DNA of 64,000 bases from Arenimonas sp049195245. Its GTDB lineage: Bacteria; Pseudomonadota; Gammaproteobacteria; Xanthomonadales; Xanthomonadaceae. Numbering within the stretch: the stretch's first letter is position 1; each line of letters opens with the position of its first letter. The notes below the pieces were generated by a model. The model was not told the DNA's origin, did no database searches, and saw nothing but the letters and a program-made list of their open reading frames with translations. This document shows positions 33,251-41,746 of this stretch, in pieces. The stretch lies in assembly GCF_049195245.1 (NCBI RefSeq), contig NZ_JBMIRR010000022.1, positions 124,001 through 188,000 on the forward strand, in the 5' to 3' direction. The position numbers and the translations under genes were made by a program.

Positions 33251-34365
33251 GCAGCCCCGCCGTTGAATCGCTGCGCCCGCTGAAGGTGCTATTCCTCACC
33301 CGCTACCCGGTGGACGGCGCGTCCAGCCGCTACCGCGTGTACCAGTACCTGCCGCACTTCGAGGCGCTCGGCGTGCAGTGCCGCGTGCAGAGCTTCATGT
33401 CGCAGGCCATGTACCAGCTGAGCTTTTCGAAGGGTCGATCGCTGCGCAAGATGTGGGAAACTGGCAAGGCGGTGCTTCGGCGGCTGGTTGTGCTGGCCGG
33501 ATATGGGCGCTACGACATCATCTACATGCAGCGGGAGCTGCTCCCCTTCGGTCCACCGGTGATCGAGCGCTTCCTGCGCTGGCGCGGTGCTACCTTGGTA
33601 TTCGACTACGATGACGCGCTGTTCATCCACAAGCCCAGCCGCTACAACCCATTGGCCAGCCTTTTGCGCTCGCCCGATAAGGTGCGCCAGCTGTTTGGCA
33701 TCGTGCACTGCGTGATCGCCGGCAACGACTGGCTGCGGGATGAAGCGCGCAAGTCCGGCGCGCAGGCGGAAACCGTGGAGGTGGCCGAGGATACCGTGCG
33801 CATCCAGCCGCATGGCCCCCACACCAACGATGTCCCGGTCACCCTCGGCTGGCTGGGTTCAAGCTCGACCGTGAAGTACCTGCGCCTGATCGAACCGGTG
33901 CTGGTGGAACTGGCGGCGCGGAATCCGCAGCTCCGATTCGAGATCATGGGTGGGGGGGAATTCTCGATGCCGGGCGTGCCGTGGACCCTGACGCCGTGGT
34001 CGCTGGACGGTGAATTGGAAGCTTTGCGCCGATTCGACATCGGCATCATGCCGCTGCCCGACGAGCAATGGGCCAACGGCAAGTCGGGCGGCAAGGCGCG
34101 TACCTACATGGCGGCGGGCGTCGTGCCGGTCTGCGCCGCGGTTGGCTACAATCTGGAGCTGATCGACCACGGCCGCACGGGATTCCTCTGTGCCAGCCAT
34201 GACGACTGGCTGCAGACCCTCCATCGATTGGTGGGTGACGCGTCGCTGCGGGATCGCGTGGGCAGGGCCGCCCGCGAGGAAGTCACCCGCAGGTTCTCCC
34301 CCCTGGTCCAGGCGGCCCGCCTGCGTGCCATCTTCGATACGCTAGTGGCACGAGCCAGGCCCTGA
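33247..34365 (+). CDS. Glycosyltransferase (GT-B, family 4-like)
   Basis: A 372-residue protein. N-terminal LFLTRYPVDGASSRYRVYQY is a common start in GT4-like exopolysaccharide enzymes. The later VTLGWLGSSSTVKYL opens the donor half, and GIMPLPDEQWANGKSGGKARTYMAAG carries the donor-site Lys. The EX7E motif is not in its canonical form. The GTG start overlaps the preceding gene (GTGA). EpsG-like polymerase follows after six bases. Confidence 0.8.
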   Translation: MSSPAVESLRPLKVLFLTRYPVDGASSRYRVYQYLPHFEALGVQCRVQSFMSQAMYQLSFSKGRSLRKMWETGKAVLRRLVVLAGYGRYDIIYMQRELLPFGPPVIERFLRWRGATLVFDYDDALFIHKPSRYNPLASLLRSPDKVRQLFGIVHCVIAGNDWLRDEARKSGAQAETVEVAEDTVRIQPHGPHTNDVPVTLGWLGSSSTVKYLRLIEPVLVELAARNPQLRFEIMGGGEFSMPGVPWTLTPWSLDGELEALRRFDIGIMPLPDEQWANGKSGGKARTYMAAGVVPVCAAVGYNLELIDHGRTGFLCASHDDWLQTLHRLVGDASLRDRVGRAAREEVTRRFSPLVQAARLRAIFDTLVARARP

Positions 34366-34371
34366 GACCGC

Positions 34372-35421
34372 ATGTACCCGTACTTCATCCTGTTCACGCT
34401 CTCCTCCCTGTTCGCGATCTTCGCGCGCGCGAAGTCGACGCATCGTGCCTTGGCGGTGGTTTTCGCGGTGGTGCTGGTCATCTTCGTAGGCACGCGGTAC
34501 CGGGTCGGTTGCGATTACCTGGGCTACTCCCGGCGTTTCTCCCGGCTCCCGGAGTACGAGAGCATCAGCGAGATGTTTTCGGCCGGCGAGACGGGTTTCT
34601 ATCTGCTCAGCTCGATGATCCGTTCGGCGGGCATGGATTATTCAATCCTGCTGCTGGCCAGTGGCGCGATCTATGTCGCCTGCCTCTGGCGGTTCTCGAA
34701 GGTGATGGATCGCCCGCTGGGATTCCTGGCGGTCTGTTTCCCCGTGCTTATCGTGCAGCTGGGAATGTCCGGCATCCGGCAGGCCCTCGCGCTGGGTTTC
34801 CTGATGCTGGCCATGGCCTGCTTCGTCGAGAAAAAGCGGCTGGGCATGGCCATCTGGATCCTGGTGGCCTCACAGTTCCACACCTCGGCCATCATTTTCC
34901 TGCCGCTGGTCTACCTGGTGGGAAGGCAGGTGTCGATCACGCGCATGATCGCTGCCCTTGTGCTGTTGGGGCCCGCGGTCGCATGGCTGATCGGAGATCG
35001 GCTGGATGTCTACAGCGAACGCTATGTCGAGCAGATCTATGGCGAAAATTCGTCGTCCGGCGCCTGGGTCCGCTATTCGATGATCCTGCTGCCATTTCTG
35101 CTGTTCGAATGGCGGCGCCGGCAGGTCCAGGAAGCTTTCCCCACCATCTACCCGCTGATGCGGGTGTTCTCGCTGATCACGTTTGCGATGGTGCTGGCCG
35201 GCGTGGTCTCGAGCGTGGCACTGCACCGCCTGGTCTACTACGCGATGCCGATAAGCATCCTGGCCTTCATCTGCGTTGCCAGGGTGATGGCCAGCCGGAA
35301 TGGTTCCAGGGTCATCGTGGCCTTGCCATTCCTGATGTACGGCGTCTACTTCGTGGCCTGGACGCAGATGTCGCGCCACGCTCGCCTCTGTTACGACCCC
35401 TACCAGACGTGGCTGTTCTGA
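34372..35421 (+). CDS. EpsG-like polysaccharide polymerase
   Basis: A 349-residue polytopic protein with about ten hydrophobic segments. Conserved EpsG features: GTRYRVGCDYLGYSRRF near the N-terminus, GETGFYLLSSMIRS, MSGIRQALALGFLMLA and SQFHTSAIIFLPL. The EpsG family is thought to act as Wzy-type polymerases in exopolysaccharide loci. Here it is one of three polymerase/ligase-like proteins in the locus. It follows the glycosyltransferases closely and is followed, six bases after its stop, by an ATP-grasp gene. Confidence 0.85.
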   Translation: MYPYFILFTLSSLFAIFARAKSTHRALAVVFAVVLVIFVGTRYRVGCDYLGYSRRFSRLPEYESISEMFSAGETGFYLLSSMIRSAGMDYSILLLASGAIYVACLWRFSKVMDRPLGFLAVCFPVLIVQLGMSGIRQALALGFLMLAMACFVEKKRLGMAIWILVASQFHTSAIIFLPLVYLVGRQVSITRMIAALVLLGPAVAWLIGDRLDVYSERYVEQIYGENSSSGAWVRYSMILLPFLLFEWRRRQVQEAFPTIYPLMRVFSLITFAMVLAGVVSSVALHRLVYYAMPISILAFICVARVMASRNGSRVIVALPFLMYGVYFVAWTQMSRHARLCYDPYQTWLF

Positions 35422-35426
35422 CGCCG

Positions 35427-36608
35427 ATGGACCCGCGTTTCCACGCCATCGTGCTCGGTCTGTCTCCTACGGGCCTTTACGTTGCCCGTGAACTCGGTCG
35501 CGCCGGCGGCCGCCTGCTGGGCGTGGACCTCGGGCCCGCCCCGGCGACGGCGTCGCGGTACTTTTCGGGTGGGCAGACCTGGCAGGCCGCCGCGGATGGC
35601 GCACTGGTCGATCGCCTGCTGGCTTATGCCTCGGGTACCGGAACCCGCCCGCTGCTGGTCCCCACCAGCGACGTATTCATCGAACTGGTGATGCGGCACG
35701 CGGCACGCCTCCGCCAGGCCTTCGAATTCGCGCCGTGCTACGACGGCCTGGCCGAAGACCTGCTCGACAAGCAGCGCTTCCATGCGCTCTGCGCCCGGCA
35801 TGGAGTGGAAACCCCCGGCATCTGGCAGGCCCCCGACAAGGCCGCGCTCGCCGCGCTGGCGCCGTCGATTCCGTATCCCTGCATCCTCAAGCCCGTGCTG
35901 ATCCACCGCGCCAAGGACTTCCTCAAGGGCCACAAGGTGCTGGTCGCCCGCACCCGCGAGGAATACGCCGCCTACGTGGATTCGATCCCGGCCGAGTCCG
36001 GCGCCTGGTTCGTGCAGGAAATCATCCCCGGCCCGGAATCGGCGATCACCCTGTTCGCCACCTACGTGGACCGCGGGGGCGACGTCCGCCAGGGCTTCAC
36101 CGCCCGCAAGCTGCGGCAGTACCCGTCGGGCTTCGGTTCGGCTTCGCTGGTGATCAGCCACGACTGTGAGGAGACGCGCGAGATATCCACGCGCTTCCTG
36201 CAGGCCATCGGCTTCCGCGGTGTCTGCGGCGTGGAGTTCAAGCGCGACCCGCGTGACGGCCGGCTCAAGATCATCGAGATCAATCCGCGGCCGACGCTGT
36301 GGTTCCAGCTCAGCCATGCGGCCGGCAAGCGTGTGGTGGAATCGGCCGCGCGCGACCTGCTGGGCCTGCCGTCGCTTCCCGACCTGCCGCAGCGGCAGGG
36401 CGTGCAGTGGCGCTACCTGCTCAAGGACTGGGCCTCCGCCGCGTTCTACCGGCGCCAGGGCGCGGCGTTCCTGTTTCCTGCGCCCGACCTTTCCGCGGGC
36501 GGGCCGGTCACGGCGCGCTGCTGGCCGGTGTTCGACGCGGCCGATCCGATGCCGGCCCTGGTCGAGCCCTTCCATTTCCTGCGCAAGGCGCTGCGGAGGC
36601 TGGCATGA
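35427..36608 (+). CDS. ATP-grasp ligase of the exopolysaccharide locus
   Basis: A 393-residue ATP-grasp enzyme (carboxylate-amine/thiol ligase type). Visible motifs: DKQRFHALCARHGVETP (start of the ATP-grasp fold), PCILKPVLIHRAKDF (phosphate-binding Lys), WFVQEIIPGPES and the metal-binding EFKRDPRDGRLKIIEINPRPTLW, quoted here only by key residues E-x-N-P-R. Such enzymes activate a carboxylate as acyl phosphate and join it to an amine. In this locus it might amidate a uronic acid or attach an amino acid; that is inference. ATG 35427 was chosen; GTG 35409 would overlap EpsG by 13 bases. Confidence 0.8.
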   Translation: MDPRFHAIVLGLSPTGLYVARELGRAGGRLLGVDLGPAPATASRYFSGGQTWQAAADGALVDRLLAYASGTGTRPLLVPTSDVFIELVMRHAARLRQAFEFAPCYDGLAEDLLDKQRFHALCARHGVETPGIWQAPDKAALAALAPSIPYPCILKPVLIHRAKDFLKGHKVLVARTREEYAAYVDSIPAESGAWFVQEIIPGPESAITLFATYVDRGGDVRQGFTARKLRQYPSGFGSASLVISHDCEETREISTRFLQAIGFRGVCGVEFKRDPRDGRLKIIEINPRPTLWFQLSHAAGKRVVESAARDLLGLPSLPDLPQRQGVQWRYLLKDWASAAFYRRQGAAFLFPAPDLSAGGPVTARCWPVFDAADPMPALVEPFHFLRKALRRLA

Positions 36609-37474
36609 GGACGCTGGTGGTCAATGCCGACGACTTCGGGCTGGCGCCCGCCGTCAACCAGGGCATCGTGGACGCGCTGCTGGCCGGTTCGGTCACCAGC
36701 ACCACGCTGATGGTCAACATGCCGGCCGCGGAAGAAGCTGCGGCGCTGGCGCGGGCGCATCCCGCGCTGGGCGTGGGCCTGCATTTCAACCTCACTCTGG
36801 GCCAGCCCACCGCCGACGTCGCCAGCGTGGGCAGCCTGGTCGGCGCAGACGGCAAGTTCCATCCGCGCGGCCAGCTGGCGCGTCGCCTGCTGCTGGGGCG
36901 CGTCGATCGCGCCCACATCACGCGCGAGCTCGAAGCGCAGTACGCGCGCTGCGTGGCGCTGGGCATCGTGCCCACACACGTGGACAGCCACCAGCATGCG
37001 CATGCGTTCCCGCCGGTGTTCGATGCGGTGGCCACGCTGTGCGCGCGCCAGGGCATTCCGGTGCGCATGCCCTGGCTGCTGGAATTGCCGGGCAGCCAGC
37101 CCAGCCTGGGGCGATCCCTGCGGCAGGGGGTGCTGCGCCGCATGCTTCGCCGCAACCAGCGCACCTGGCAGGGCCGTGTGGCCTGGAACCAGGGCCTGGG
37201 CAGCCTGTTCGACCTGGGCGTGATCCCCGCGCAGCCCACGCTGGCCGACTACCGGCGCGTGCTGGCGGCGGCGGGCGAGGGCACCTTCGAACTGATGGTG
37301 CACCCGGTGCGCGACGCCAGCGCCGTGCAGGGCCTCACCGCCATCGGCCACATCAGTGAGGCCGAGTGGCGCCTGCTCACGCAGCCCGGCCTGCCGGAGC
37401 TGGCGCGCGACATGGGCTTCGCGCTGGGCCACTACCGGTCGGCGTTTGCAGGCGGAGCCAACGGTGCAGCCTGA
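36605..37474 (+). CDS. ChbG/YdjC-family carbohydrate deacetylase
   Basis: A 289-residue member of the YdjC family of metal-dependent N-deacetylases. The metal site is visible as VNADDFGLAPAVN (3-17), and VDSHQHAHAFPPVF supplies the His ligands; HPVRD is near the C-terminus. It likely removes an acetyl group from an N-acetyl sugar on a lipid-linked intermediate. No signal peptide is seen. Its ATG overlaps the ATP-grasp stop, and its end overlaps the next glycosyltransferase by 11 bases, so all three form one unit. Confidence 0.87.
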   Translation: MRTLVVNADDFGLAPAVNQGIVDALLAGSVTSTTLMVNMPAAEEAAALARAHPALGVGLHFNLTLGQPTADVASVGSLVGADGKFHPRGQLARRLLLGRVDRAHITRELEAQYARCVALGIVPTHVDSHQHAHAFPPVFDAVATLCARQGIPVRMPWLLELPGSQPSLGRSLRQGVLRRMLRRNQRTWQGRVAWNQGLGSLFDLGVIPAQPTLADYRRVLAAAGEGTFELMVHPVRDASAVQGLTAIGHISEAEWRLLTQPGLPELARDMGFALGHYRSAFAGGANGAA

Positions 37475-38642
37475 TCCTTCGCGCGTGACCGGCGCGGCAC
37501 CCGGCCGCATCGTGCTGTTCGCCAACACCGACTGGTACCTCTACAACTTCCGCCGGTCGCTGGCGCTGGCGCTGCGCGACGCCGGCCACGACGTGCTGCT
37601 GCTGTCGCCGCCCGGTCCCTACGGCGACAAGCTCACGGCGCTCGGCCTGCGCTGGCAGCCGGTGCCGATGGATCGCCGCAGCCTGAATCCGCTGCGCGAG
37701 CTGGCCCTGGTCTGGCACCTGGTGCGCCTGCTGCGGCGCGAGCGCCCCGCGCTGGTGCACGGCTTCACCATCAAGTGCGCGGTGTACGGCTCGATCGCGG
37801 CGCGCCTGGCCGGCGTGCCCGCGCGCGTGAACGCGGTGGCGGGCATGGGCTATGTGTTCACCAGCAACGACGCCAAGGCGCGATTGCTGCGCCCGATCGT
37901 GCGCGGCCTGATGCGCCTGGCGCTGGACGGCGACAACGCCCGCCTGGTGCTGCAGAATCCCGACGACGTGGCGCTGTTTGAACGCGCCGGCCTGGTGGCG
38001 CGCGAACGCATCCGCCTGATCCCCGGCTCGGGCGTGGACTGCTCGCGCTTCGCCGCCAGCGCGCGCGTGCGCGATCCGGCGCAGCCGATGGTGGTGCTGC
38101 TGGCCGCGCGCCTGCTGTGGGACAAGGGCCTGGCCGAATACGTGGCCGCCGCGCGCCAGCTGCGCGCGCAGGGCCGCGCGCTGCGCTTCCTGCTGGCCGG
38201 CGACCCGGACCCGGGCAACCCCGCCGCCGTGCCCGACGCCAGCCTGCGCGAGTGGGTGGCCGACGGCACCCTGGAATGGCTGGGCCATGTGGACGACATG
38301 CCCGCACTGCTGGCCTCGGTGGACGTGGTGGTGCTGCCCAGCTACCGCGAAGGCCTGCCCAAGGGCCTGATCGAAGCCGCCGCCTGTGCGCTGCCGCTGG
38401 TGACCACCGACGTGCCGGGCTGCCGCGAGGTGGTGACCGACGGCGTGGACGGGCTGCGCGTGCCGGTGCGTGATGCCGCTGCGCTGGCGGCGGCAATTGC
38501 GCGGCTGCAGGATGATCCGGCGCTGGCGTGCAGGCTGGGCGAGGCGGCGCGCCAAAAGGCGATCCGGGAATTCGACGAGATCTCGGTGATCCGCCGCACG
38601 CGCGCGGTGTATGCGGAGCTGATGCCTTCCGTGGCCACCTGA
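37464..38642 (+). CDS. Glycosyltransferase family 4 (PglA/WbpX-like group)
   Basis: A 392-residue GT-B protein. N-terminal VLFANTDWYLYNFRRSLA is the hallmark of a widely spread GT4 subgroup of repeat-unit glycosyltransferases. The donor half has VVLLAARLLWDKGLAEYV and the EX7E motif in SYREGLPKGLIEAAACALPLV. I chose GTG 37464 because GGCGGAG lies six bases upstream; GTG 37485 is an alternative. It is the last glycosyltransferase of the locus. Confidence 0.87.
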   Translation: MQPDPSRVTGAAPGRIVLFANTDWYLYNFRRSLALALRDAGHDVLLLSPPGPYGDKLTALGLRWQPVPMDRRSLNPLRELALVWHLVRLLRRERPALVHGFTIKCAVYGSIAARLAGVPARVNAVAGMGYVFTSNDAKARLLRPIVRGLMRLALDGDNARLVLQNPDDVALFERAGLVARERIRLIPGSGVDCSRFAASARVRDPAQPMVVLLAARLLWDKGLAEYVAAARQLRAQGRALRFLLAGDPDPGNPAAVPDASLREWVADGTLEWLGHVDDMPALLASVDVVVLPSYREGLPKGLIEAAACALPLVTTDVPGCREVVTDGVDGLRVPVRDAAALAAAIARLQDDPALACRLGEAARQKAIREFDEISVIRRTRAVYAELMPSVAT

Positions 38643-38684
38643 CATGTCGCGCGCCAGGTCCTTTCCGAGCTCGCGCGTGCGGCC

Positions 38685-40229
38685 ATGAAGCGATTGCGCC
38701 ATCTGCCGCTGGCGCTGTGCGTGCTGCTGGTCACCGCGGCGGCGCTGTTGCCGGCATCGATGCTCAAGTCCCTGCGTGGCGAGCATCCCTGGTTCAGCCA
38801 GCTGATCAGTCGCACGGAACGCCTCTGGCCCTCGCTGGACAGCGTGCACGTGCTGATGTTCGTGTTCGTGGGCATGGCGCTGGCGCTGTTCGCCTGGCGG
38901 CGGCGCGGCCTTTCGCGCGTGGCGTGGCCGATCGCGGGCGTGGCGCTGCTGGCCGCCGTCGGCGAGCTGGTGCAGTTCTGGGTGCCAGGGCGTACGCCGC
39001 TCTGGTCGGACTTCCGCGACGACCTGATCGGCGGATCGGTGGGCATCGCGATCGTGCTTGCGGCCCGCAGTATCTGGGACAGATGGGTGCTGCCGGGCGC
39101 GATGTCCGGCTGGCAACGTGCGGCGCTGGCTTTCGCGGTCTTGGGCGTGGTGCTGCTGCCGATGGAAGGGCTGCGCGTTCTGGAAATCCAGGGGCGCGGG
39201 CTGCACGTCGCCGACCTGGCATTCATTGCGGGGATGATGGTCATCACGATCCGTGGGATCGTCGCGCCGGAGTTCCCACGGTGGTCGGCTTCGCACGCTT
39301 GGGTCGCGGCCTGCGTCCTGCTGCTCGCCGTATCCTGCCTTGTCTTCGCGGAAGCCACGGCCGGTGGCGGCAGGTGGTGGGGCGTGGCCTACCTGGCCTC
39401 ACTGGCGGTCTTCTTCAGCCTGCTGGCCAGGGACTATGCAGCGCTGCGCGCGATCGCGATGGCATGGCTCATCGGGGCCGCGCTGGCCGCCGTGGTGTGG
39501 CTGTGGGCTCTCGTCTCGTTCCACCTTGCAACCGGCGAGCCCGCGACGGCAAGTCACTCTTTCCAGGGTGGGTGGGTGCCACCCGGGCCGTATCTCAGCG
39601 TGCAGTCCTTGCTCGGCGGCGCGAAGGGCTATTGCAACTATCTGTTGGTATCGGCGGGCCTGCTGCTGGTAGCCGTCGATCAGCGCTGGATCCGCTGGCG
39701 TCTGGCCGGCCCGGGACTGGCCGCACTGGCGATCGCGATGGCGGCACTGTCTACTTTGTTTGCGGTGCTCGGTCCGCTGGGGGTGTTCGTCGCGACCTAC
39801 GCGTGGATTCGGCTGCGCGGGCAGCGCCCCCGCACTGCGGCAGGTGCGTTTGGCTTGGGCTTACTGGTAATGCTGGCCTGGATCATGGGAGTGGTGATGA
39901 AACCGGTGCAGGCGGTCCCGCAAGACACGCCGTACTACGACGATTTGCTCAGTACATGGTTCAGCGTGGCGGTCCAAGCAGGGGTATCGGTTGCCCTGGC
40001 CCTTACCGTATTGTGCCGGACCCGGGTAAAAGGTCCGATCGCTGCATCGGACGAGGCCGCGCGTCAAACGCTGGCACTATGGCTGGTGATGGCATTCGTA
40101 CTCGGCGGACTTTCGGAGTCATTCGACACCGAGCGCCACCTCTGGCTGTTGTCGGGAATGCTGTTGAGCCGCCTGCTTGTCAAAGTCGACTCCGTGCAGC
40201 TCGGCTCGCCGCGCACCGGTGGCAATTGA
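38685..40229 (+). CDS. VanZ-like domain fused to a polymerase/ligase-like membrane domain
   Basis: A 514-residue polytopic protein. Residues ~1-130 form a VanZ-like unit (DSVHVLMFVFVGMALALF, GELVQFWVPGRTPLWSDFRDD), while the remaining ~380 residues add about nine helices and a loop with GPYLSVQSLLGGAKGYCNYLL and, late in the protein, ESFDTERHLWLLSGMLL. The second part looks like an O-antigen-ligase/Wzy-like fold, but its motifs are weak. It closes the exopolysaccharide locus. Function is uncertain; membrane assembly or polymer modification is plausible. Confidence 0.65.
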   Translation: MKRLRHLPLALCVLLVTAAALLPASMLKSLRGEHPWFSQLISRTERLWPSLDSVHVLMFVFVGMALALFAWRRRGLSRVAWPIAGVALLAAVGELVQFWVPGRTPLWSDFRDDLIGGSVGIAIVLAARSIWDRWVLPGAMSGWQRAALAFAVLGVVLLPMEGLRVLEIQGRGLHVADLAFIAGMMVITIRGIVAPEFPRWSASHAWVAACVLLLAVSCLVFAEATAGGGRWWGVAYLASLAVFFSLLARDYAALRAIAMAWLIGAALAAVVWLWALVSFHLATGEPATASHSFQGGWVPPGPYLSVQSLLGGAKGYCNYLLVSAGLLLVAVDQRWIRWRLAGPGLAALAIAMAALSTLFAVLGPLGVFVATYAWIRLRGQRPRTAAGAFGLGLLVMLAWIMGVVMKPVQAVPQDTPYYDDLLSTWFSVAVQAGVSVALALTVLCRTRVKGPIAASDEAARQTLALWLVMAFVLGGLSESFDTERHLWLLSGMLLSRLLVKVDSVQLGSPRTGGN

Positions 40230-40287
40230 ATTGCATCGGGCAGGCCGTGGCAGAATTCTGCATCACAACCGGCCCGGGAGGGCGACG

Positions 40288-40605
40288 ATGAGACTGCCGC
40301 CGATGATGCTGCTGGCCTGTGCGCTCTCCGCGTGCGCGCCCACGGCCGAGGTGCCGACCGAAGCCGATGCACGCGCCGCGATGACCGCACGCATGCAGGC
40401 CTCGAAGTCGGCCAAGGTGGTGGTGACCGAGCTGCGCGAGCTGTCGTTGTCGGGCTGCACGCCGGCGCCTTCGCTGCCCGGCGTGGTCTGCGATGTCCGC
40501 ATGGACGTGGTCTACACGCTCGACGGCGCCCCGCAGCGCAGCGATGACCGCGCGCGGATGCGTTTCGTCAGGGAGCCCGAAGGCTGGAGGGCCTACCCGC
40601 TGTGA
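40288..40605 (+). CDS. Small lipoprotein of unknown function
   Basis: A 105-residue protein with a signal peptide and lipobox LSAC (MRLPPMMLLACALSAC). The mature part is short, with two further Cys (SGCTPAP and VVCDVRM) that may pair, and ends in EGWRAYPL, a pattern common in small Xanthomonadaceae lipoproteins. GGAGGG lies about eight bases before ATG 40288; an in-frame start at 40177 lacks the signal peptide. It ends 13 bases before the convergent gene at 40619. Confidence 0.75.
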   Translation: MRLPPMMLLACALSACAPTAEVPTEADARAAMTARMQASKSAKVVVTELRELSLSGCTPAPSLPGVVCDVRMDVVYTLDGAPQRSDDRARMRFVREPEGWRAYPL

Positions 40606-40618
40606 GCGCCGTCGGCGC

Positions 40619-41614
40619 TTACAGATCCTGCTCGTAGCGGATGTAGGGCACGCGCGAAGACTCGTCGTCTTCGGCATCGGTGCTGGGCGCGAACGGGTTC
40701 TTGCCGCGGCTCACCAGGTTCTCCGCGCCCACGCTCAGGCGCGCGCGCCACGGTGCGCGCCAGGTGACGCCCAGGCCGAGGTTGCTGTAGCGCTGGGTGC
40801 TGCCGGGGATTTCGATCACGCGGCCGATGATTTCGCCGCCGAAGTTGCCGACGCCGCCACCCACGGTGAGGGTGCCGCTGTTCCATTCGGGACGGACGCT
40901 GCCCGGCAGCTGGCTGGCCGGCACGATGCGGGCGCGCGCCAGGTTGCCGCCAATGCTGACCCAGCCCGACTCACCCAGCTTGAGCTCGCCGACCAGGCCG
41001 ATGTCTTCCTGGTCCACTTCGGCGCCGTTGAGCGAAAGCAGCAGGTCGGAGCTGCTGGCCGGACGCACCGAACCCGGCAGGGCCAGCGGCGTTTCGACGT
41101 CGAAGCGGTTAAGGCCCAGGCTGGCGGTCAGCGAGGCGCGCTCGCCCTCGATCCGGGTCTCGGCGCGAAGGCCGGGACGCGACAGCGCCAGGGGCAGGGC
41201 GGGATTGGGCGCGAGGCTGGCGACCATGCAGTGCTGGGCCAGCGAGCCGAAGCTGCGCGACACCGTGCTGCCGTTGCACAGCAGGCCGATGGTGGGATTG
41301 CTTTCGAGCGTGAGGCTGGTGCCGACGCGGCGGCCATCGGCCAACGGCAGGCTGATGCCCGCGCCCACGGCCGGCGAACTGGTGCGGCCCAGGATGCGGT
41401 CCAGCGACGAGCGCGCAGCCGCGCTGCCGGCCCCCGATTCGATCAGCAGGAAGCCTTCGACCTGGTTGTTGCGGATGATGGGCAGCGCCGTGGTGGTCCC
41501 GTCGTCATCCTGGCCCTGGCCGGGGATGACCAGCGGCGACGGCGCCTGCGCATGCGCCGCCGTCGCCGCGAGGGCGATCAGCAGGACAGCGATGTGGCGC
41601 AGCGACGACGGCAT
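40619..41614 (-). CDS. Exported protein of unknown function, probably outer-membrane
   Basis: A 331-residue protein with a signal peptide (cleavage after AHAQA). The mature protein has many alternating-hydrophobic stretches such as LTLESNPTIGL, LGESGWVSIGG and SGTLTVGGGVGN, consistent with beta strands of a barrel. Its last residues are RVPYIRYEQDL, without the terminal Phe usual for outer-membrane proteins. I do not recognise the family. It has a strong promoter and a structured leader of about 75 bases. The gene is convergent with the small lipoprotein. Confidence 0.7.
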   Translation of the reverse strand: MPSSLRHIAVLLIALAATAAHAQAPSPLVIPGQGQDDDGTTTALPIIRNNQVEGFLLIESGAGSAAARSSLDRILGRTSSPAVGAGISLPLADGRRVGTSLTLESNPTIGLLCNGSTVSRSFGSLAQHCMVASLAPNPALPLALSRPGLRAETRIEGERASLTASLGLNRFDVETPLALPGSVRPASSSDLLLSLNGAEVDQEDIGLVGELKLGESGWVSIGGNLARARIVPASQLPGSVRPEWNSGTLTVGGGVGNFGGEIIGRVIEIPGSTQRYSNLGLGVTWRAPWRARLSVGAENLVSRGKNPFAPSTDAEDDESSRVPYIRYEQDL

Positions 41615-41686
41615 GGCGGGATCCTCGGTGGCTCCTTGGAGCCTGCCCCGTCCGGGAAGTTCCCGGGCGCAGGACAGGGCTGGACT
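41615..41686 (-). other. Structured 5' leader of the exported-protein gene
   Basis: Between the predicted transcription start (near 41687) and the ATG at 41614 lie two inverted repeats on the minus strand: CCGGGAA-C-TTCCCGG and GGCTCC-AA-GGAGCC. The second includes AAGGAG, which resembles a ribosome binding site but lies about 20 bases before the start codon. A role in translation control or RNA stability is possible but not shown. Confidence 0.4.
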
Positions 41687-41693
41687 TTACAAT

Positions 41694-41721
41694 AAATTAA
41701 CCCTTCGGCGCCAGCTGTCAA
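41694..41721 (-). promoter_or_regulatory. Predicted sigma-70 promoter of the exported-protein gene
   Basis: On the minus strand TTGACA (41721-41716, perfect consensus) and TAATTT (41699-41694) are separated by 16 bases. The region is a short A/T-rich island in high-G+C DNA, which adds support. Transcription would start near 41687 and run toward 41614. Confidence 0.7.
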
Positions 41722-41746
41722 CGGTCCGGAACGGGTGCCCCGCCGC

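Noticed and set aside
40177..40287. Upstream in-frame extension of the small lipoprotein
   Set aside because: It would place the signal peptide in the middle of the protein; ATG 40288 has a ribosome binding site and an immediate signal sequence.
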